A DNA stretch of 33,499 nt. Source: Apostichopus californicus (lineage: Eukaryota > Echinodermata > Holothuroidea > Aspidochirotida > Stichopodidae). Numbering within the stretch: the stretch's first letter is position 1; every line of letters starts with the position of its first letter. Below are positions 1 through 14,100 of the stretch, piece by piece. The notes under the pieces are model-generated. The model searched no databases and had not been told where the DNA came from. It worked only from the letters and a program-made list of their open reading frames with translations. The position numbers and the translations under genes were made by a program. The stretch is taken from contig JAIPMN010003197.1 in assembly GCA_020650975.1 (NCBI GenBank), forward strand, positions 1-33,499. Reading direction: 5' to 3'.

Positions 1-830
1 TTTGTATGTTAAAGACAAACAAGAAACTCACACACATATCAGTGTTCAAAGGTAAAACTCCCCTAATTCATATGAGAATAAATAATTTGTATGTTAAAGA
101 CAAACGAGAAACTCACACACATATCAGTGTTCAAAGGTAAAACTCCCCTTATTCATATGAGAATAAATAATTTGTATGTTAAAGACAAACGAGACACTCC
201 CATACATATCAGTGTTCAAAGGTAAAACTCCCCTAATTCATATGAGAATAAATAATTTGTATGTTAAAGACAAACAAGAAACTCACACACATATCAGTGT
301 TCAAAGGTAAAACTCCCCTAATTCATATGAGAATAAATAATTTGTATGTTAAAGACAAACGAGACACTCCCATACATATCAGTGTTCAAAGGTAAAACTC
401 TCCTAAGTCATATGAGAATAAATAATTTGTATGTTAAAGACAAACGAGAAACTCACACACATATCAGTGTTCAAAGGTAAAACTCTCCTAAGTCATATGA
501 GAGTAAATAATTTGTGGGTTAGACAAACAAGACACTCCCATACATATGTCTTCAAAGGTAAAACTCCCCTAATTCATATGAGAATAAATAATTTGTATGT
601 TAAAGACAAACAAGAAACTCACACACATATCAGTGTTCAAAGGTGAAACTCCCCTAATTCATATGAGAATAACTAATTTGTATGTTAAAGACAAACAAGA
701 CACTCCCTGGATACATATCAGTGTTCAAAGGTGAAACTCCCCTAATTCATATGAGAATAAATAATTTGTATGTTAAAGACAAACGAGACACTCCCTGGAT
801 ACATATCAGTGTTCAAAGGTAAAGGCTTCT
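1..830. repeat. 85-bp satellite array, truncated by the window edge
   Basis: Nearly ten head-to-tail copies of an 85-bp unit beginning TTTGTATGTTAAAGACAAAC. Unit starts are at 1, 86, 171, 256, 341, 426, 511, 592, 677 and 765. Copies are nearly identical; variants are CAAACAAG/CAAACGAG, ACTCACACAC/ACTCCCATAC and an insertion of GG/GGAT in the last units. One unit (511) is 81 bp. The array probably extends left of position 1. The short open frame inside it is a by-product of the repeat. Confidence 0.97.
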
Positions 831-2036
831 AACTCATGAAATATAGTTAATAAGGTAGTTAATCTTATAGTAAGTAAAACCAAACTCCCCACCCTCAAGT
901 AATTGAATTTTACAAGTATAAGTTGAATTGCGATAGAATACATTAAACACAAAGTAACTTTAAGCCATCACAAAAGCAAAACTAAATTGAAAATAATATT
1001 AACAGTTATGGAAGGAAGATAAGCAGGATACAGAGAACATGAGCTAGCACCAAATAATCAAGTGTTTTGTTAAGTAAATCATTACTCAAGTGTTTATGAA
1101 ATCTTTCGTAAGTGATCCTGTACAAAACAGTTCAACTTTCACAAATAGATTTGGTACAAATTCTCTTGCATGTCTCGTCTTGTTATCTTGTTTCAACTGC
1201 TTGGTTTTTTATTAATTTTTTTTTTATTATTTTTTTTTAAAACTAATTTTGAGTATCATCATACTGACACTTGAAAGAGATATCGGGAAACATCTGTTTA
1301 GTTTTTCAGAAGAAAAAACCTTTTGCTTTTAAAAGATTTTTTATTTCTTTATTGCTTTGCCCTGGCCAGGATCTATATAAAGTCTAAGAACTCTTTTTTT
1401 TTTGCATCTACCTACAAATGCTTTTCTATTTGCAGAAATTACAGCAGCTTTCTCTCTCTCTGTAATTTAAAAATTGAAGCTCTAATTCAATTTGCATTCT
1501 TTTATAAACATGAGAGCTTTTTACAGAATGTCTGAAGCAACTAGCCTAGTCAATTATAAACCATCAACTCTTCTGAATAAAATGTTGGTCAAGAAAACAT
1601 ACAAAATACATTCCTGTTGAAATGAGAACTGCATGAGAACTGAACTAATTGAAGGTTTGATTGATATATTGATTAATTAAGAAATGCACACAATTAATGC
1701 ATTGATTATTGCATGTACCATACACTAAGGACATTAATTAGAATATGTGTGAGAAGCTGCCATGTCAATTCGAATAATATATAAATGTTCAAAAACTTGA
1801 ATACGACTTTGTCAAAAAAAAATTGTTAAAATAAATCCCAGAAGACAAATCACCCATCTTGTTATCATAATGTAATAATAGTTTTAATTAAACATTGAAA
1901 AGTTTATTGATAAACAAAATATTAAAAAAAAACAATGCAAATGAAAAGCTTGGACTGAAATTTAAGAGAAGCTTTCGAAGGGTTAATCGGCAGAACATGC
2001 GATGTGAGCTCTATGAAATGTGAAGGAAGTCGTTAC
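831..2036. other. AT-rich non-coding sequence downstream of exon Q
   Basis: Probably intron of the SIPA1L gene. Contains T-rich runs around 1204-1240 and A-rich runs around 1815 and 1924. No exon, RNA gene or recognisable transposon was seen on either strand. Confidence 0.6.
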
Positions 2037-2105
2037 CGATAACTCAGGAGGTAAAGTGACCCGGTACTGAGCTAAACCACCGCTGCGACCACCCTCGGAC
2101 TGGTC
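2037..2105 (-). CDS. Tentative SIPA1L exon Q
   Basis: Twenty-three codons, phase 0 at both ends: [20 protein letters not shown] then ELS. The acceptor is a good TTTATTTGTGTAG and the donor is GTAACG, a weak site. The segment is a GC-rich island inside strongly AT-rich sequence, which suggests coding. No family match was recognised. If the donor is not used the frame runs 17 more codons to TAA at about 1985. That would end the protein without the coiled coil normally found in this family, so a further exon left of the window is more likely. Confidence 0.45.
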
Positions 2106-5100
2106 CTACACAAATAAACCACAATTTCATGACATGCTACAAACAGCAAACACCTGCGAGTGTGTTCTCAAACCACACGTGAAAGGAGGGTGTATATAAT
2201 GATTAAAAGCTGTGATAACTTTTCTTTGGGATACAGTGTATAATAATTGTCATTCATTAAAAGATTCTTTATTTCAAGCAGGAAATTGATGAGGGTACAA
2301 ATCCATATTTTTTCAAGCACTCGTAAATGAAAACGTCGACAGATTCAAAAGAGAAAACAAACATCAAAGCAGTGATTTAAATGAACACTCCACGAAAATT
2401 GCACAAAGTGTGATTTAAACAAGTATAAATAATAATAATAAAGTGTGGTTTACCCTCTAAATGTGGCATAAGATGCAGAATAAAGAAATATATAAAAAAC
2501 ATATATAATAAATGTCATATACAAATAGTCTGATTAAGAAAGAAATTTTCTGGGGTGGCATTGGAAACGGAGTTAACTAAAATAAAACTTATAAAAGTTT
2601 AAATGTTACTAGAATGGGGGAATAGATGATAAGACAACAATTTGTATTAGCACAGGTTGCATTTAGCCCTAATGTACTTGGAAATGTCCAACTGAATACC
2701 AACACACTTTGCAAACATTGTGGAAGACTGAAGACATATTGAAGTGATTAGTTGTGATTTAATCATAGAATCCCTGGCACTATTAATCAAGAAATGACTT
2801 GTGTTAAGTTTTTGATACTATACAATACTAACATCCTATTAAAACACAGTTCCATAAGCTCAACAATCAAGTTTTCAAATTTCAAATAACGAGGATAAAC
2901 TTTTTCCCATTACTTAGCTTCTAACAAAAACAAAAAAAAAGTTTCGTTACCCATTTTTGGATCACAACCCGTTCACTTTGGGAACTGTGGTAAATTAGTA
3001 TGCTCTGAATTTTCAAATACCATATAGAAGTTTCATTAAACGATATAGTCTGGGTAACTCACAGCTGTATATGGGTCGTGTCTCCTGTTAGCACTATTGT
3101 CCTCTGGGGCAATGAGCTTCTTGAGGTCCTCCTGGACCTTGGTTCCCTGTCCTGGACTGACCACGGCTGCGGTCACTCCTGGTCGCAATCTGCTGTTCAG
3201 GGACTCGTTGGAAGCATTCCTACCGTCTGCTCCTCTCCTGCAGCGTTGAAGATAAAAAAAAATTAACAAATTTGATACCTATTTGGAAGTCGAGAATATT
3301 ACAAAGAAGATTACAAAAATACATTGTCATGATAATAAAGCAAACTTTTTCCAGTGATGGGATACAAAAATACAAATTTTTCATTTCCAAAGACTTTAAT
3401 CACCAGGGGAAATGTTACCTTTTTAATACTATGCTTCTCTACTACTTTGGCATCCCTGATTGATTAGATTATATTTATTATTAATGTCTGATTTGAAATT
3501 TGGCCTTATTTTGCTTAGGACCAGGATATGTACATGGTTAGCATAGAAGCTAATCCCTGTCACTGCCCCCCCCCCTCCCCTCTCCTCCATTTCCAAGAAA
3601 AGGAAAACACTCGAAAGAAACAAGGTGAAAAAGTATATGAAATTTACGTCACCCAGCATCACAATCTTAACATGAAGCCATAATAACTACAATATATATC
3701 ACATGATTTACCCCAAACTCAAAAAGAACATATTTTCACTTCCAATGCATAAAATGAAAGTAGGTTTTCCTCCCATCAAAGGAGCAAGAGAAATTCTTGT
3801 GGAATTGAGACCGTGAAAACACTGCTTGTATTATTGGATAGATCACACACTTAAAGACACAATACAGATCATGGTCACAGATCAGAGTGTGAACACGACG
3901 TTCCTTCGCATAATAAGTAGACTAAAAGCTTTGCACTCAATCTCAACATAACTGATTTCAATTATTAAATTTTGTGTTTGATGCATACATGCTCTCTACA
4001 GCCTGCATGACCTACACTACTACACCGGTTTCATTACCTCTTGCTACTCCTTGGACTGCTGTCGCTCATACTACTGCTGGAGGAGACAGAAGGACCGGGC
4101 CGTCTCGGGAACTGATAGTCCTTTGTGCCAGGAGCGGGCGTGGGAGTGGTCGGACTAGGGGTGTGCTTCCCTCTGGGATCAGAGACGGGCGTGGTCCTGG
4201 GAGAATGTCTCTTGGTGCTGCCGTGCTGTGATCTGACCTCGCCGGCCAGATCCCTCGGACCAGACCCGCTGGAGTGGGTGGAGATGGTCGCCAGGGACAG
4301 TTCGCTCAGATTGGAGCTGCTGTGGGCATGTTGATGAGGTTTGGGAGTTTCTGTCATTGGACTGTGAGATGGCGCCATGTGTTCGTAGTCCAAAGTCTTG
4401 GGTTTGTAGAGGTGCTCGGTGGGGCTATACCGTTCCGCCCTGGCGTAATTGGTCCTTTCCTTGTGACTTGCACGTGGTGCTGACATACTCTGTTGTTTAT
4501 TGCTGGACTGCATGTAGTTCTCGGGTAGAATGTCCTTGGAGACCGAGACAGTGTTGTCATGGAAACGTTCATAGTCATCATCTTTGCTATCGTACCATTT
4601 GTCGTTACTATTGTTAAGATGAAGTGCATCCCTGCTTCCAGTTAGTTTGATTGTTGCCTGTTGTGTGAAAAAAATATGGATTTCGTTTTTTGTCATTAAA
4701 CAATTTTTTTTTTTTTCCCGTCGAGAAATGACTATTTCGCTGATGAGATTGAAAAATGCAATTTCATCTTTCCACTAGTCAATGGAGATATCATTTAATC
4801 TAAATGTTTTGGGGGAATTCCTTTGATCTGAGCATGTACGAGTGAAGAATTTTTGTTTGAAGCAGTAACATATTAACCACATCGCAAGCATCTTCCCATT
4901 GGAGCTCATACAATTTCTTATATCATTAAAGAACTAATATTGAAAGAAGTAAAAACAGGTACATAAAAATTTATTGTCTGTTTTTTAATTAATAACATTT
5001 CTATACTCAAGTTTTTTATTATTATGTATTGACAATATAAAAGTTAAAAAAGTGTCCTCTGTATTCGAGCCAAAAAAAAACAAACATTAGCAATAAAGTG

Positions 5101-8100
5101 GTAACCATGACAACAGCCTCTCACCTGTGTAATGTTTTCTCTTTTATATTTTGGTGTAGTAGAGACAAACTGATTCTATGATGACTGAGATGACATTTAC
5201 AAGATAAAAAGATGAAAACTTGTCCTCTTGAATTGATGAAGATAACTTTTCTTTTATATCAATATAGAGTGGGTAACAGTAGGTAACCATGACAACAGCA
5301 TCTTACCTGTGCAACATTTGCTCTTTTATATTGCGGTGTGGTAGAGACAAACTGGTTCTGAGATGACTGTGATGACACAGAACTCTGAGACTGGTGATAA
5401 TACTTCTTGTCCTTCTTGGGCGCTGAACGGGCACTGTTGTCTGTGAACGCTGTACGAGTAATGAAAATTCGATTAAAATAAAAAATGGAAACAGAATCCT
5501 GGTGACAGATGAGTGACCGAATCATGGGGACAGATGAGTTACCGTGGTAACAGTACGCTCAACAACCAACCAAGAAAACAATTGTTACCCTACGTATATC
5601 AAGAAGAGCAAATAATTAAAATGGACCATTCAAGAAATTTTCAAAGCAAGAAAGTGAGCAAACTTGCTGCAAGTTTGTTTCTACTACAGTGATTGCCTCA
5701 TAGATAACCTTTGACCCTTTTGTTCCTTAACACCAAAATTTAGCCACTGCTCAACAATAACTGTTAACAAACTTGATGCCAGCATTGAAGGAATTCAAAA
5801 CCAAACACCCTCAAAATGAATGGACATCAGAATCCTCAACATAAACCTTATACAAACCTTATACTATGTGTTTATGCTGAATGCAATATTTGACTGAGAC
5901 TTAACAGAGAAATGACCATGCATGGGAGTTGAGTATATAATTAATATAATATTTATATAATATAATTAATTACAAAATCACAGTCTTTAACCTATGAAAT
6001 GCAATTGCAAAACCACTTACCTCTAGACCTGTAATCCCCCTCGATCGAATTCTCACGCGAGTGATTTCTCGATGCTATTTTGTCCAATTCCTCTTGGGAG
6101 CTTCTCATTCGTAGCGGCAAGTCTTTGGGTCGCTGCGGGGACCGATGGCCCTCCCTTACACTCCGCCTCTCCTGAGCCAATCTCATTAAAGAACGGTCCA
6201 CGTTTTCAGCTCGCCCTCCCAGGTGACTCTCGATCCTTACGCCTCCCGTGTCGCCTTGGTCGTCGAGGTTTTGCCAGTAGTTTACCGCGTGGCGATATTT
6301 CCTCTGTCTGTTCTCGGGCTGGTCGTCTACGCTTATCTTCCTTTCGAAGGTCTGTATGGCTACCCTGACGTTCCCCGGGTTCGGCAATCCTTCGTCATTC
6401 ACGGGCGGTGGGTACGGATAACTGCTGGGGGGCGACTTGCCAGTTCCTGCAGGCGCAGGCTCTGAAAGAAAATAAGAATTTCAGTCCAGAATAAATAGCA
6501 GAGCTAAAGGTCAAGTGAATAAAAATGAATTTTAATACAAACAAAATCAACAGCAAATGAATATTACAAGGAGCATCAAAAACTCACATTCTATTTCAAG
6601 GATGCTTCTTTTCTTTTTTTGGAAAGTAAAATTTTTAACATTTATATTTAATGAAAGTCCAACCATAAACAAACTTTGGGGTACTGGCTATTTTTTGAGA
6701 CTGTTATCTACTACCGGAGAGAATAATATAAATGGTTACCTCTGGAGGTGGAATGGAATGTATTGTATACTTTGGTCGGTCCTCTACCAGTGCTTCGGGA
6801 TCGTGTGAAGGCCGGTCTCATGTTGTTAATGTCTTCATCAGTCGAGATGTATTCCATGGGGGTCGTCCCTCTGCAAATGGAAACAGAATTACAAACTTGA
6901 TGTTTAACAGAGTGTATATTTTATTGTGGTGTAATAGTTGCTTTTTTTATGCTCTGCTCCTTTCATTCATGAATAGTTAAGCACCCCCCTCCGCCAACAA
7001 TGAGAAGTCTCCAAAGCAACTCGATTGTCGATTGAACCTTTATCGAGGTATATGAAATTGTTTGCAATTTCCACTGTTGGACATGTCTGGAAAAATGTCC
7101 AATTATGTTTTTATTACAGTGCTCTAGTTGACACAACAGCGCACCTATTGCGAGAGGTCTGTCTACTGTGTATTGCATTATATGTTCGTAATTCACACAG
7201 TTTGAACACAAGTCGAATGTTTAAATGTGACGAAAGTGAAACATGGGCTAGTTGAATGTGAATGACAATGCCTGATATGAATAAACAGATTCATCTTTAT
7301 TATAACAAATACAAAATGTCAAAGATCAAAACCATACACTTTGCAACATGGCCATATTTCTCGAAAAGTTTTCCTGTCGTGCTAAAAAAAGGCTCAAAAA
7401 GTTTTTTCTTTTCTCTTTTCCAATAAACATTCCATTCTAGTATCAGTTAGTTACCTTTCCATAGTCCTCTCAGTAAAACATTTATACATTTAGTCAGCAA
7501 AAGCGTTTGCCTCTGATACGATATAATGGTATTGGTCGTGACCCCAATCTAAAATCTGACTCACTTTATTCCTATTTCAAGATGCACAGAGATTGCAATT
7601 CGAGGTCAGTGAAAACTGGACGCTTAAAATAAAGAGTAAATCCTTGATTTTACAGACTATTTAAAACTACCTCATAGGGCTTCCATCTCCATACGGGGTG
7701 AAAACTTGACACTTAAAATAAACATAAAATCCTTGATTTTACAAATTTATTTAAACCTACCTCCTTAGGGCTTCAATCTCCATATGGGGTGAAAACTCAA
7801 CGTTTAAATAAGACTAAATCCTTGATTTTACAAATATATTTAAACCTACCTCCTAGGGCTTCCATCTCCATACGGGGGTACCACAGATACCTTGACCGTC
7901 ATGGATGTCCTGAGTAAGTCTATCATCTCCTCGTGCGTTTGGGTGCAAACTGCAATCTCACATATCTGAAAGAGTAAATAGAATTTATCGACATCATCGA
8001 GCATGTCCGACACCGAGAGATCCTCCTCTACAACCAAAGAATTAAAAATGTCAAACTCAGAACCAACGCTTAACCTAGGCCTATGGCACTTTCATAGACG

Positions 8101-11100
8101 ATGAACCAAGCCTTCTAAGCACCTAATCAATGAAAGCCGATGCTGTAATGATTTGATGACAAATCCAGGCTAATCATCACCTAATTGAGCCCTATTCATA
8201 AAAGAAATACTGATGGGGTGGCAAGTGGAAAAGTACTTCAAAATTTATTGGTAAAACTGTTTCATTATACTTTCTTGAGCAATATCTAAGGGAGGAAAGA
8301 AGTATAGCGTTTTCCTAATTTCTGAAATGAAACAGCAACCAGCTTTATCAAAGCTGTTGCTTCAAGGTGAGATGGAGTTGTTGTTCAACACTTACACAAC
8401 TGCGATAGGCCAGGTAGATGGAAAAGTGCAATTTTAGCGTGGAGACAGGTATAGTACATCATCATTTTCGAATTTCGAAGACATTGGATACTAACTGACG
8501 CTAAAAGTGAGAAACACAGAAATACTAGGAAGTTTGATGAGCTAACCTCGACCAGTCTTGCACCTTTCCTGAGGCCAGCTTGCCATGTGTATCCGTACGG
8601 GTCTACTTCCACCACGATACCTTGGAAGTGAACGTGAAATCCCAACTGGCCTAATCCATTCCGACGAAGGGTGATCTCCTGAGTCTACGAGAAGATTGCA
8701 AAATACTAACCATAACAAGATGTTGTTTACCCTTCTTGTGTGAACAAGACGTTCTAATTACATTGTCGGGATAATCATAGCAAATGGTGACCTAATGGAG
8801 AAAAATGTTCTGAATATTTTTGAACACAATTTTGTCAAAACTATGACAGGAATATTTCATAAGTACTGATCGAAACCGCCTTGCCAAAAGCAACAAAGAC
8901 AAAACTGCATTTGTATGTTTTAGAAGATAACAGTGATTTCGCAAAAAAAGAAATTTGTACTAATCTAATATTTAAGTGGTTATGGCAAAAAGCCACTAAA
9001 ATCTCCAAAATTCTGACGTATCTCATAGAAGTTGCAGAAATTTGTTCATCCTTACGAGAAAAACATAGCACCGTTTCAGGTAAATTCTGCTCTTGTGGGG
9101 TGTGGGAGGGGATTTATTTGGCCCTGCATAGCAAAAGACTACACAAATGGCAAATTTGCTACATTAATACAAAGTATGAGTAACAGTTTTCCTACACAAA
9201 GCAATAGCATTATCAGTTATTTATGATAAAAAAAAACCACATACACTTAAATGTCCATATACAACACAGTGTAAACAATGACCTGGACTTTTAGTCCCTT
9301 CACAACCACAGACCAATGTACGACAGATCACATGTTGTGAACTTGAGCGGGGATACTGAACGTGAGAAAGCTAGGCCATTGTGCAAATGGTTTTTAAGTA
9401 TCTCATGAATTGCGTTCTCCATGACGGTAAAATCGAGAAATTCTGCCTTTCATTTCCGAGTTTGTGTTCACCTAACAGTCACCACATCGTGTAAGAAATT
9501 ATGATCAAACCAACAATAATTTCGTCACAAACTCAGTTTAATTATGTTGTGGAACAATCCCAGCGTAAGTTATGAGTACTTCCTATCGATGACTTCAAGG
9601 ATGATATATGCAGCCAATATAGGCAACTCCTCATATGAAGAATGCATACAGGAAAAATGGGTGAGAATGGATCTATACCACAAAATCCATTTTCAACAGA
9701 TGAAATGTTACCTTGGTTCCTGTAGTCACAGCTTCCAACCTCTTGACTATTTCTGGAATTTCATCTAAATCGTGGTCGTTGATCCTCATCCTTATACAGT
9801 TGCCCTCGTTAAAGTAGAGCTTGAGACTAAAACAAAAGAACAAGCAAAAGAAAATAAATTACTAAGCAAACAACAGAAACGACAATATGGTTATTAAAGC
9901 TGCTCTCTAGACCTAAATATTTTCAAAATGCCACAATGTTCGCTTACAAAGTTGGGAAATCATTCATATGGACTTTGTGAACAACTTGCTCATAATTTGA
10001 AGGGAAAAAAAGTAGGAAAAGAAATATTTGTGCTGTCTTTGTGAAAGAAGTTGATCACTAAGTGATGCAACAGTAAGCCGCCTATCAGTAATGAAAAGAT
10101 CGTTGAGACCAAACGAAAAGCCATCTCTTTTGTTTTTCCCCATAAGCACAAAAAAAATTGAGACTGTTGATGCTTTTAATTTCAGCAACAAGAACATTTG
10201 ACTCAATCCATAGACTCAAGGGTAAGCTGGAGGCTAGAATCATCGACTAAAAAAGTTGGCCTATTTCCAGGCTACCTGACACCGTACCTAATACTTTAGT
10301 AAACATTAGCAACTCTAGAAGACTTTCTGACAGCTTTCCTGCTTGAACTCAACATCAACACAACTAATGATGAAAACATGTGATTCACCTGTGGGGCTGT
10401 GGAGTCCAACCAATAACAGCTTTACAAGGAATACTGAATAAAGTCTCTCTGCTCTCGGTCTTCAGGAGTACAATCATATCGGGAGAGATGCCCAGAAAGC
10501 AACTGACTGGATCGGCTAGACTATAATCTTCCATCTGGATCATAGTTCAATAAAAAAAGGGGGAGAAAAAATTGGGAATGACGATTGATGAATGTTGGAG
10601 AAAAATCACAGAAGTAAATATTATGGATGACATTCTTAAGAGTTCATTGATGTATGAGATATTTTGATACATTCTATTTCAAAACAAAGTGAACAAAGAC
10701 GTTGGAATACCAGACGGGCAACACTGTAAAACAGGGATGAAAACACAGCACTAAAGGGTGGTGATAATTACTGTAACAGGGCTACAGCATAATAGGTGTA
10801 CACATTTATGAAGTAGGCAAAACAACTTCCAAATCCTGAATCAACAACATTGTAATGAGACACTAAAAAACATCTTCATTTGAATTGCCGTGGCGACATC
10901 ATTCACTCAGCTGATTGCAAGATGCATTCACAAAAATATATGTTCCAAATTTAAAAAAAAAAATCATATCTTTGTCAAAGAAAATGCAATCAGCATGTGG
11001 TTTTTACCTAAAAGATGGGAGGAAATTGTCAGCATTTTTTTGCTTACAGCAATTGACTTCAGCTACCGGAATATCCCTTTGCACTGACTCTATTATCCTT

Positions 11101-14100
11101 TTTGCCTGTATTCTCAGCCCAGGGACATTTTAGGACTAGCTTAAACAACATCAGTTGAACCACTAGGCTGCCCTCTATTTATTTTGTTTGTTTTTAAATT
11201 ACACTAAACTACACAGAAGGTGAAATATCCACACAGTCACCGTCAGTCCCTTTACATGGCTCATATTTTTAATTGCGATATTATGCCTTTCCGATTATAT
11301 CCTAATATTTACGGCTTTCACTTTCTCTCATTTTCGCGACGCTAGTCTGTATCTTTGTCGAATATTTCCCTCTGAGTTTACTTTTCATCTTTCAACATTT
11401 GCGTCGGTCTTCTGTTTAATAAAACACGCTGTCATTCATTCACTGATATTAACCAAATCACTTCAAATAACAGGAAATTCTACTGAAACAGGGAAAAGGT
11501 TATTTCTACATGTTGAATTCACAGCCACACGTAGCATGCTGGTAAAATTCATGACACAACCCTCTCCAGAAATGCTTTAATACCTCTTTCTCGATGGAAA
11601 GATCTCTGTCAACAGGAGGGTGATTTCTTTTTCATTTTTTTTTTCTGTTTGAGTATTTTCTGTCAAGACATTTTCTGATATAGTCAAAAAGAGAGATTTT
11701 CGAAGCCTGCAATTTGTGGACGGTGAGTGCGATGTGTTAACAAAGATAACACCGTTGTAGTAATCGGAGCTTCATTGTGAGATAACGGACTCCGTGTTGT
11801 GACAGATGTGATTACACACATACACAACTTGTGATAACACATAACACATACAAATCTTTTTATATACATGTGTTAAAGTACTGACTAGATTATCTTTTGC
11901 AAGATTCTTCGGCTAAAATATTCATTACCGAGTAAAACATTTTAGATCCTGGAGTGACAATCCATTGGTGAGACAATATTTGTGTACTACTACACTGCTT
12001 CTTCCTTATACTATATCTTCATAATTAAAGTAGATAATTGCAGCATTTCAACACCATACTACACTTCTCAACATATCCACTTTCTTTTTTTGTCTTTTTC
12101 AGTTTTCTTTTTAATTTTTTTTATATATATATATATATTTTTTTTTTTGCTTTTTTTTTTTTTTGCTTTATTTCTTTATTTTTTTTGGCTAAAAATTAAC
12201 AATTAGCTATTATTTAATCTTAAAAATGAATAACAGTGAAAAGTTGAATCCCTATTTTCTTATATCAAAGTATGCTAGGCCTATGCAAAGGTGCTATGAA
12301 AAGTGGGGCAGGATCACTGCTGAGTACAGATTTTACACATGTAAAACTTAAAGAAGCTTTCTAAAGAGTGACAAAAAAACACAATTTAATTGCAACAGAT
12401 TGAAATAATTTAGGCGTTCAAGACTATTTTTTGGTGCCCCAAGATGTTATGTTGTAAATTTAACCAGCATGCAGTTTGATCAACTCAAGATATTTCACTA
12501 TTATATGTATTTTACAAATAGTTCCAGGGAACTTGAAACGTTTCCTGTTATTGATAACTTTTTTCTTGTTTTTGTGGGTTTATGCTTGAATATTTCTGGG
12601 ATAAAAGTAGAAAGAACATGTGACATTGATACAGACATGCCCGAGTTAGTGATAAAATGAACGGGACATGTTTGCACACATAATCCACTGCTGAAGAGAG
12701 ATGAACAGTTCACTACAACGGTAAATACTTTGATTAAAATGAGAACTAATCATTCTAAACATAAAAGGAGAGCTTTTCATGATTGTTCACTAGGTGTTAT
12801 ATGCAATGTTTTATTACAGTTAGGATGAATAATTAGCCTGCAGAGGTCAACGAACTATGTGGTATAAAATGCAGTGACACTTTAGCTGATACATAGCAAA
12901 TTATAAATCAGAACGATTAAAATGTTGAAAATAGGCAACTAAAAGTATGGGTGTAGTAGTTAGAATAAACTATAACCAGAGGGAAACCCCTCCCAGTGGT
13001 TACTTGTCTTTAAATACATTACATTACATAGCTTTAATGTATTTTTCTATCCTATTATAGGTTTTATGGTGTATACCTTTTAGGCGATATTTTTCTATTT
13101 TTCTACTATTTGCTTTTGATTGTTTCCTGTATTTTAAATGTTTCCTGAATATTAATTGTTTCAATTCCTGTAAAGCGCTTCGAGCAGCGTTGCTGATGAA
13201 CGTGCTATATAAGTACTATTTTATTATTATTTTATTACTATATGCAGAAGAATAGGATTGCAAGCAAACCCTGGCTGACGTTCTAACTGCATGTACCTAA
13301 ACCAGCCTTTGACCTCCACCTAAAACAGCAAGTAGGTTCCTACCACATATGGGGAAGTCAAATCAGCATAAGATTCAAATCTTGAATAAGACCTGACCTT
13401 GACATATTTCATAGGGTTTTGACTCCAGCAAACCTTACATGAGCTTTCACCAATATAGCAAATTGTGGAGTCATTTTACTTATCATTTGGGTACATGCAT
13501 ATAGAATCTCTTTTGAAGGTTTAAGTTCACAAGATAAAGTACTTTTGCTATTTTGACCTCTGCTGACCCCAAATGACCTTTGACCTCCACCCACAACAAT
13601 AGAGTTCTTTTGCTCACTATAAGAAAGACAAATACCCAATATGAACTATGTGATGTAACCTATCTTGGGATATTGTGTTTACAAGGTTTGTGTTTATAAG
13701 GCTTTGCAGATTGTGACCTTTGATGACCCCAAATGAACTTTGACCTCAACTAAAACAACAAAGTCCTTGTACTAATTGTAGGGTAGCCACAAGCAAAATA
13801 TAACAGCAAAATAAAGTATCTTAGGGTGTCACATACACACACACACACGTCAACTTGACTGCAAAGGTTACTTGCCTGCCTATGGCAAGTAACCAAAATG
13901 GGGGAGCGCATAGTAAAGTGGGACAGCAAAGTGGGGGGGTTGAAACAAAATTCAAGAAGCCTGCAAAAGTTTCTATTCTCTGTGGTTACAAATGACATTT
14001 TACTTTGAAGCATCAAATGACAAAAATATGTAATATGGATTACTTTAAAATATATGAAAATGTTAAAAAAAAACTAACAACCAAAAGAAAATAATGATTT

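Noticed and set aside
431..646. Open frame across the 85-bp satellite, and a superficial resemblance of the array to CRISPR
   Set aside because: Units are contiguous with no unique spacers, and the frame is a by-product of the repeat.
2040..2110. tRNA-like box A (TTTAGCTCAGTACCGGGT) on the minus strand
   Set aside because: No box B or foldable T arm follows within the expected distance, and the same bases form an open frame with splice sites, so a small exon is the better reading.
3974..4617. Several plus-strand open frames opposite exon O
   Set aside because: Antisense shadows of the GC-rich serine-rich exon; the minus strand has the longer frame, the splice signals and the SELS..HSSGS motif.
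6072..6465. Plus-strand open frames opposite exon M
   Set aside because: Antisense shadows with no family resemblance; exon M is supported by phase and splice sites.
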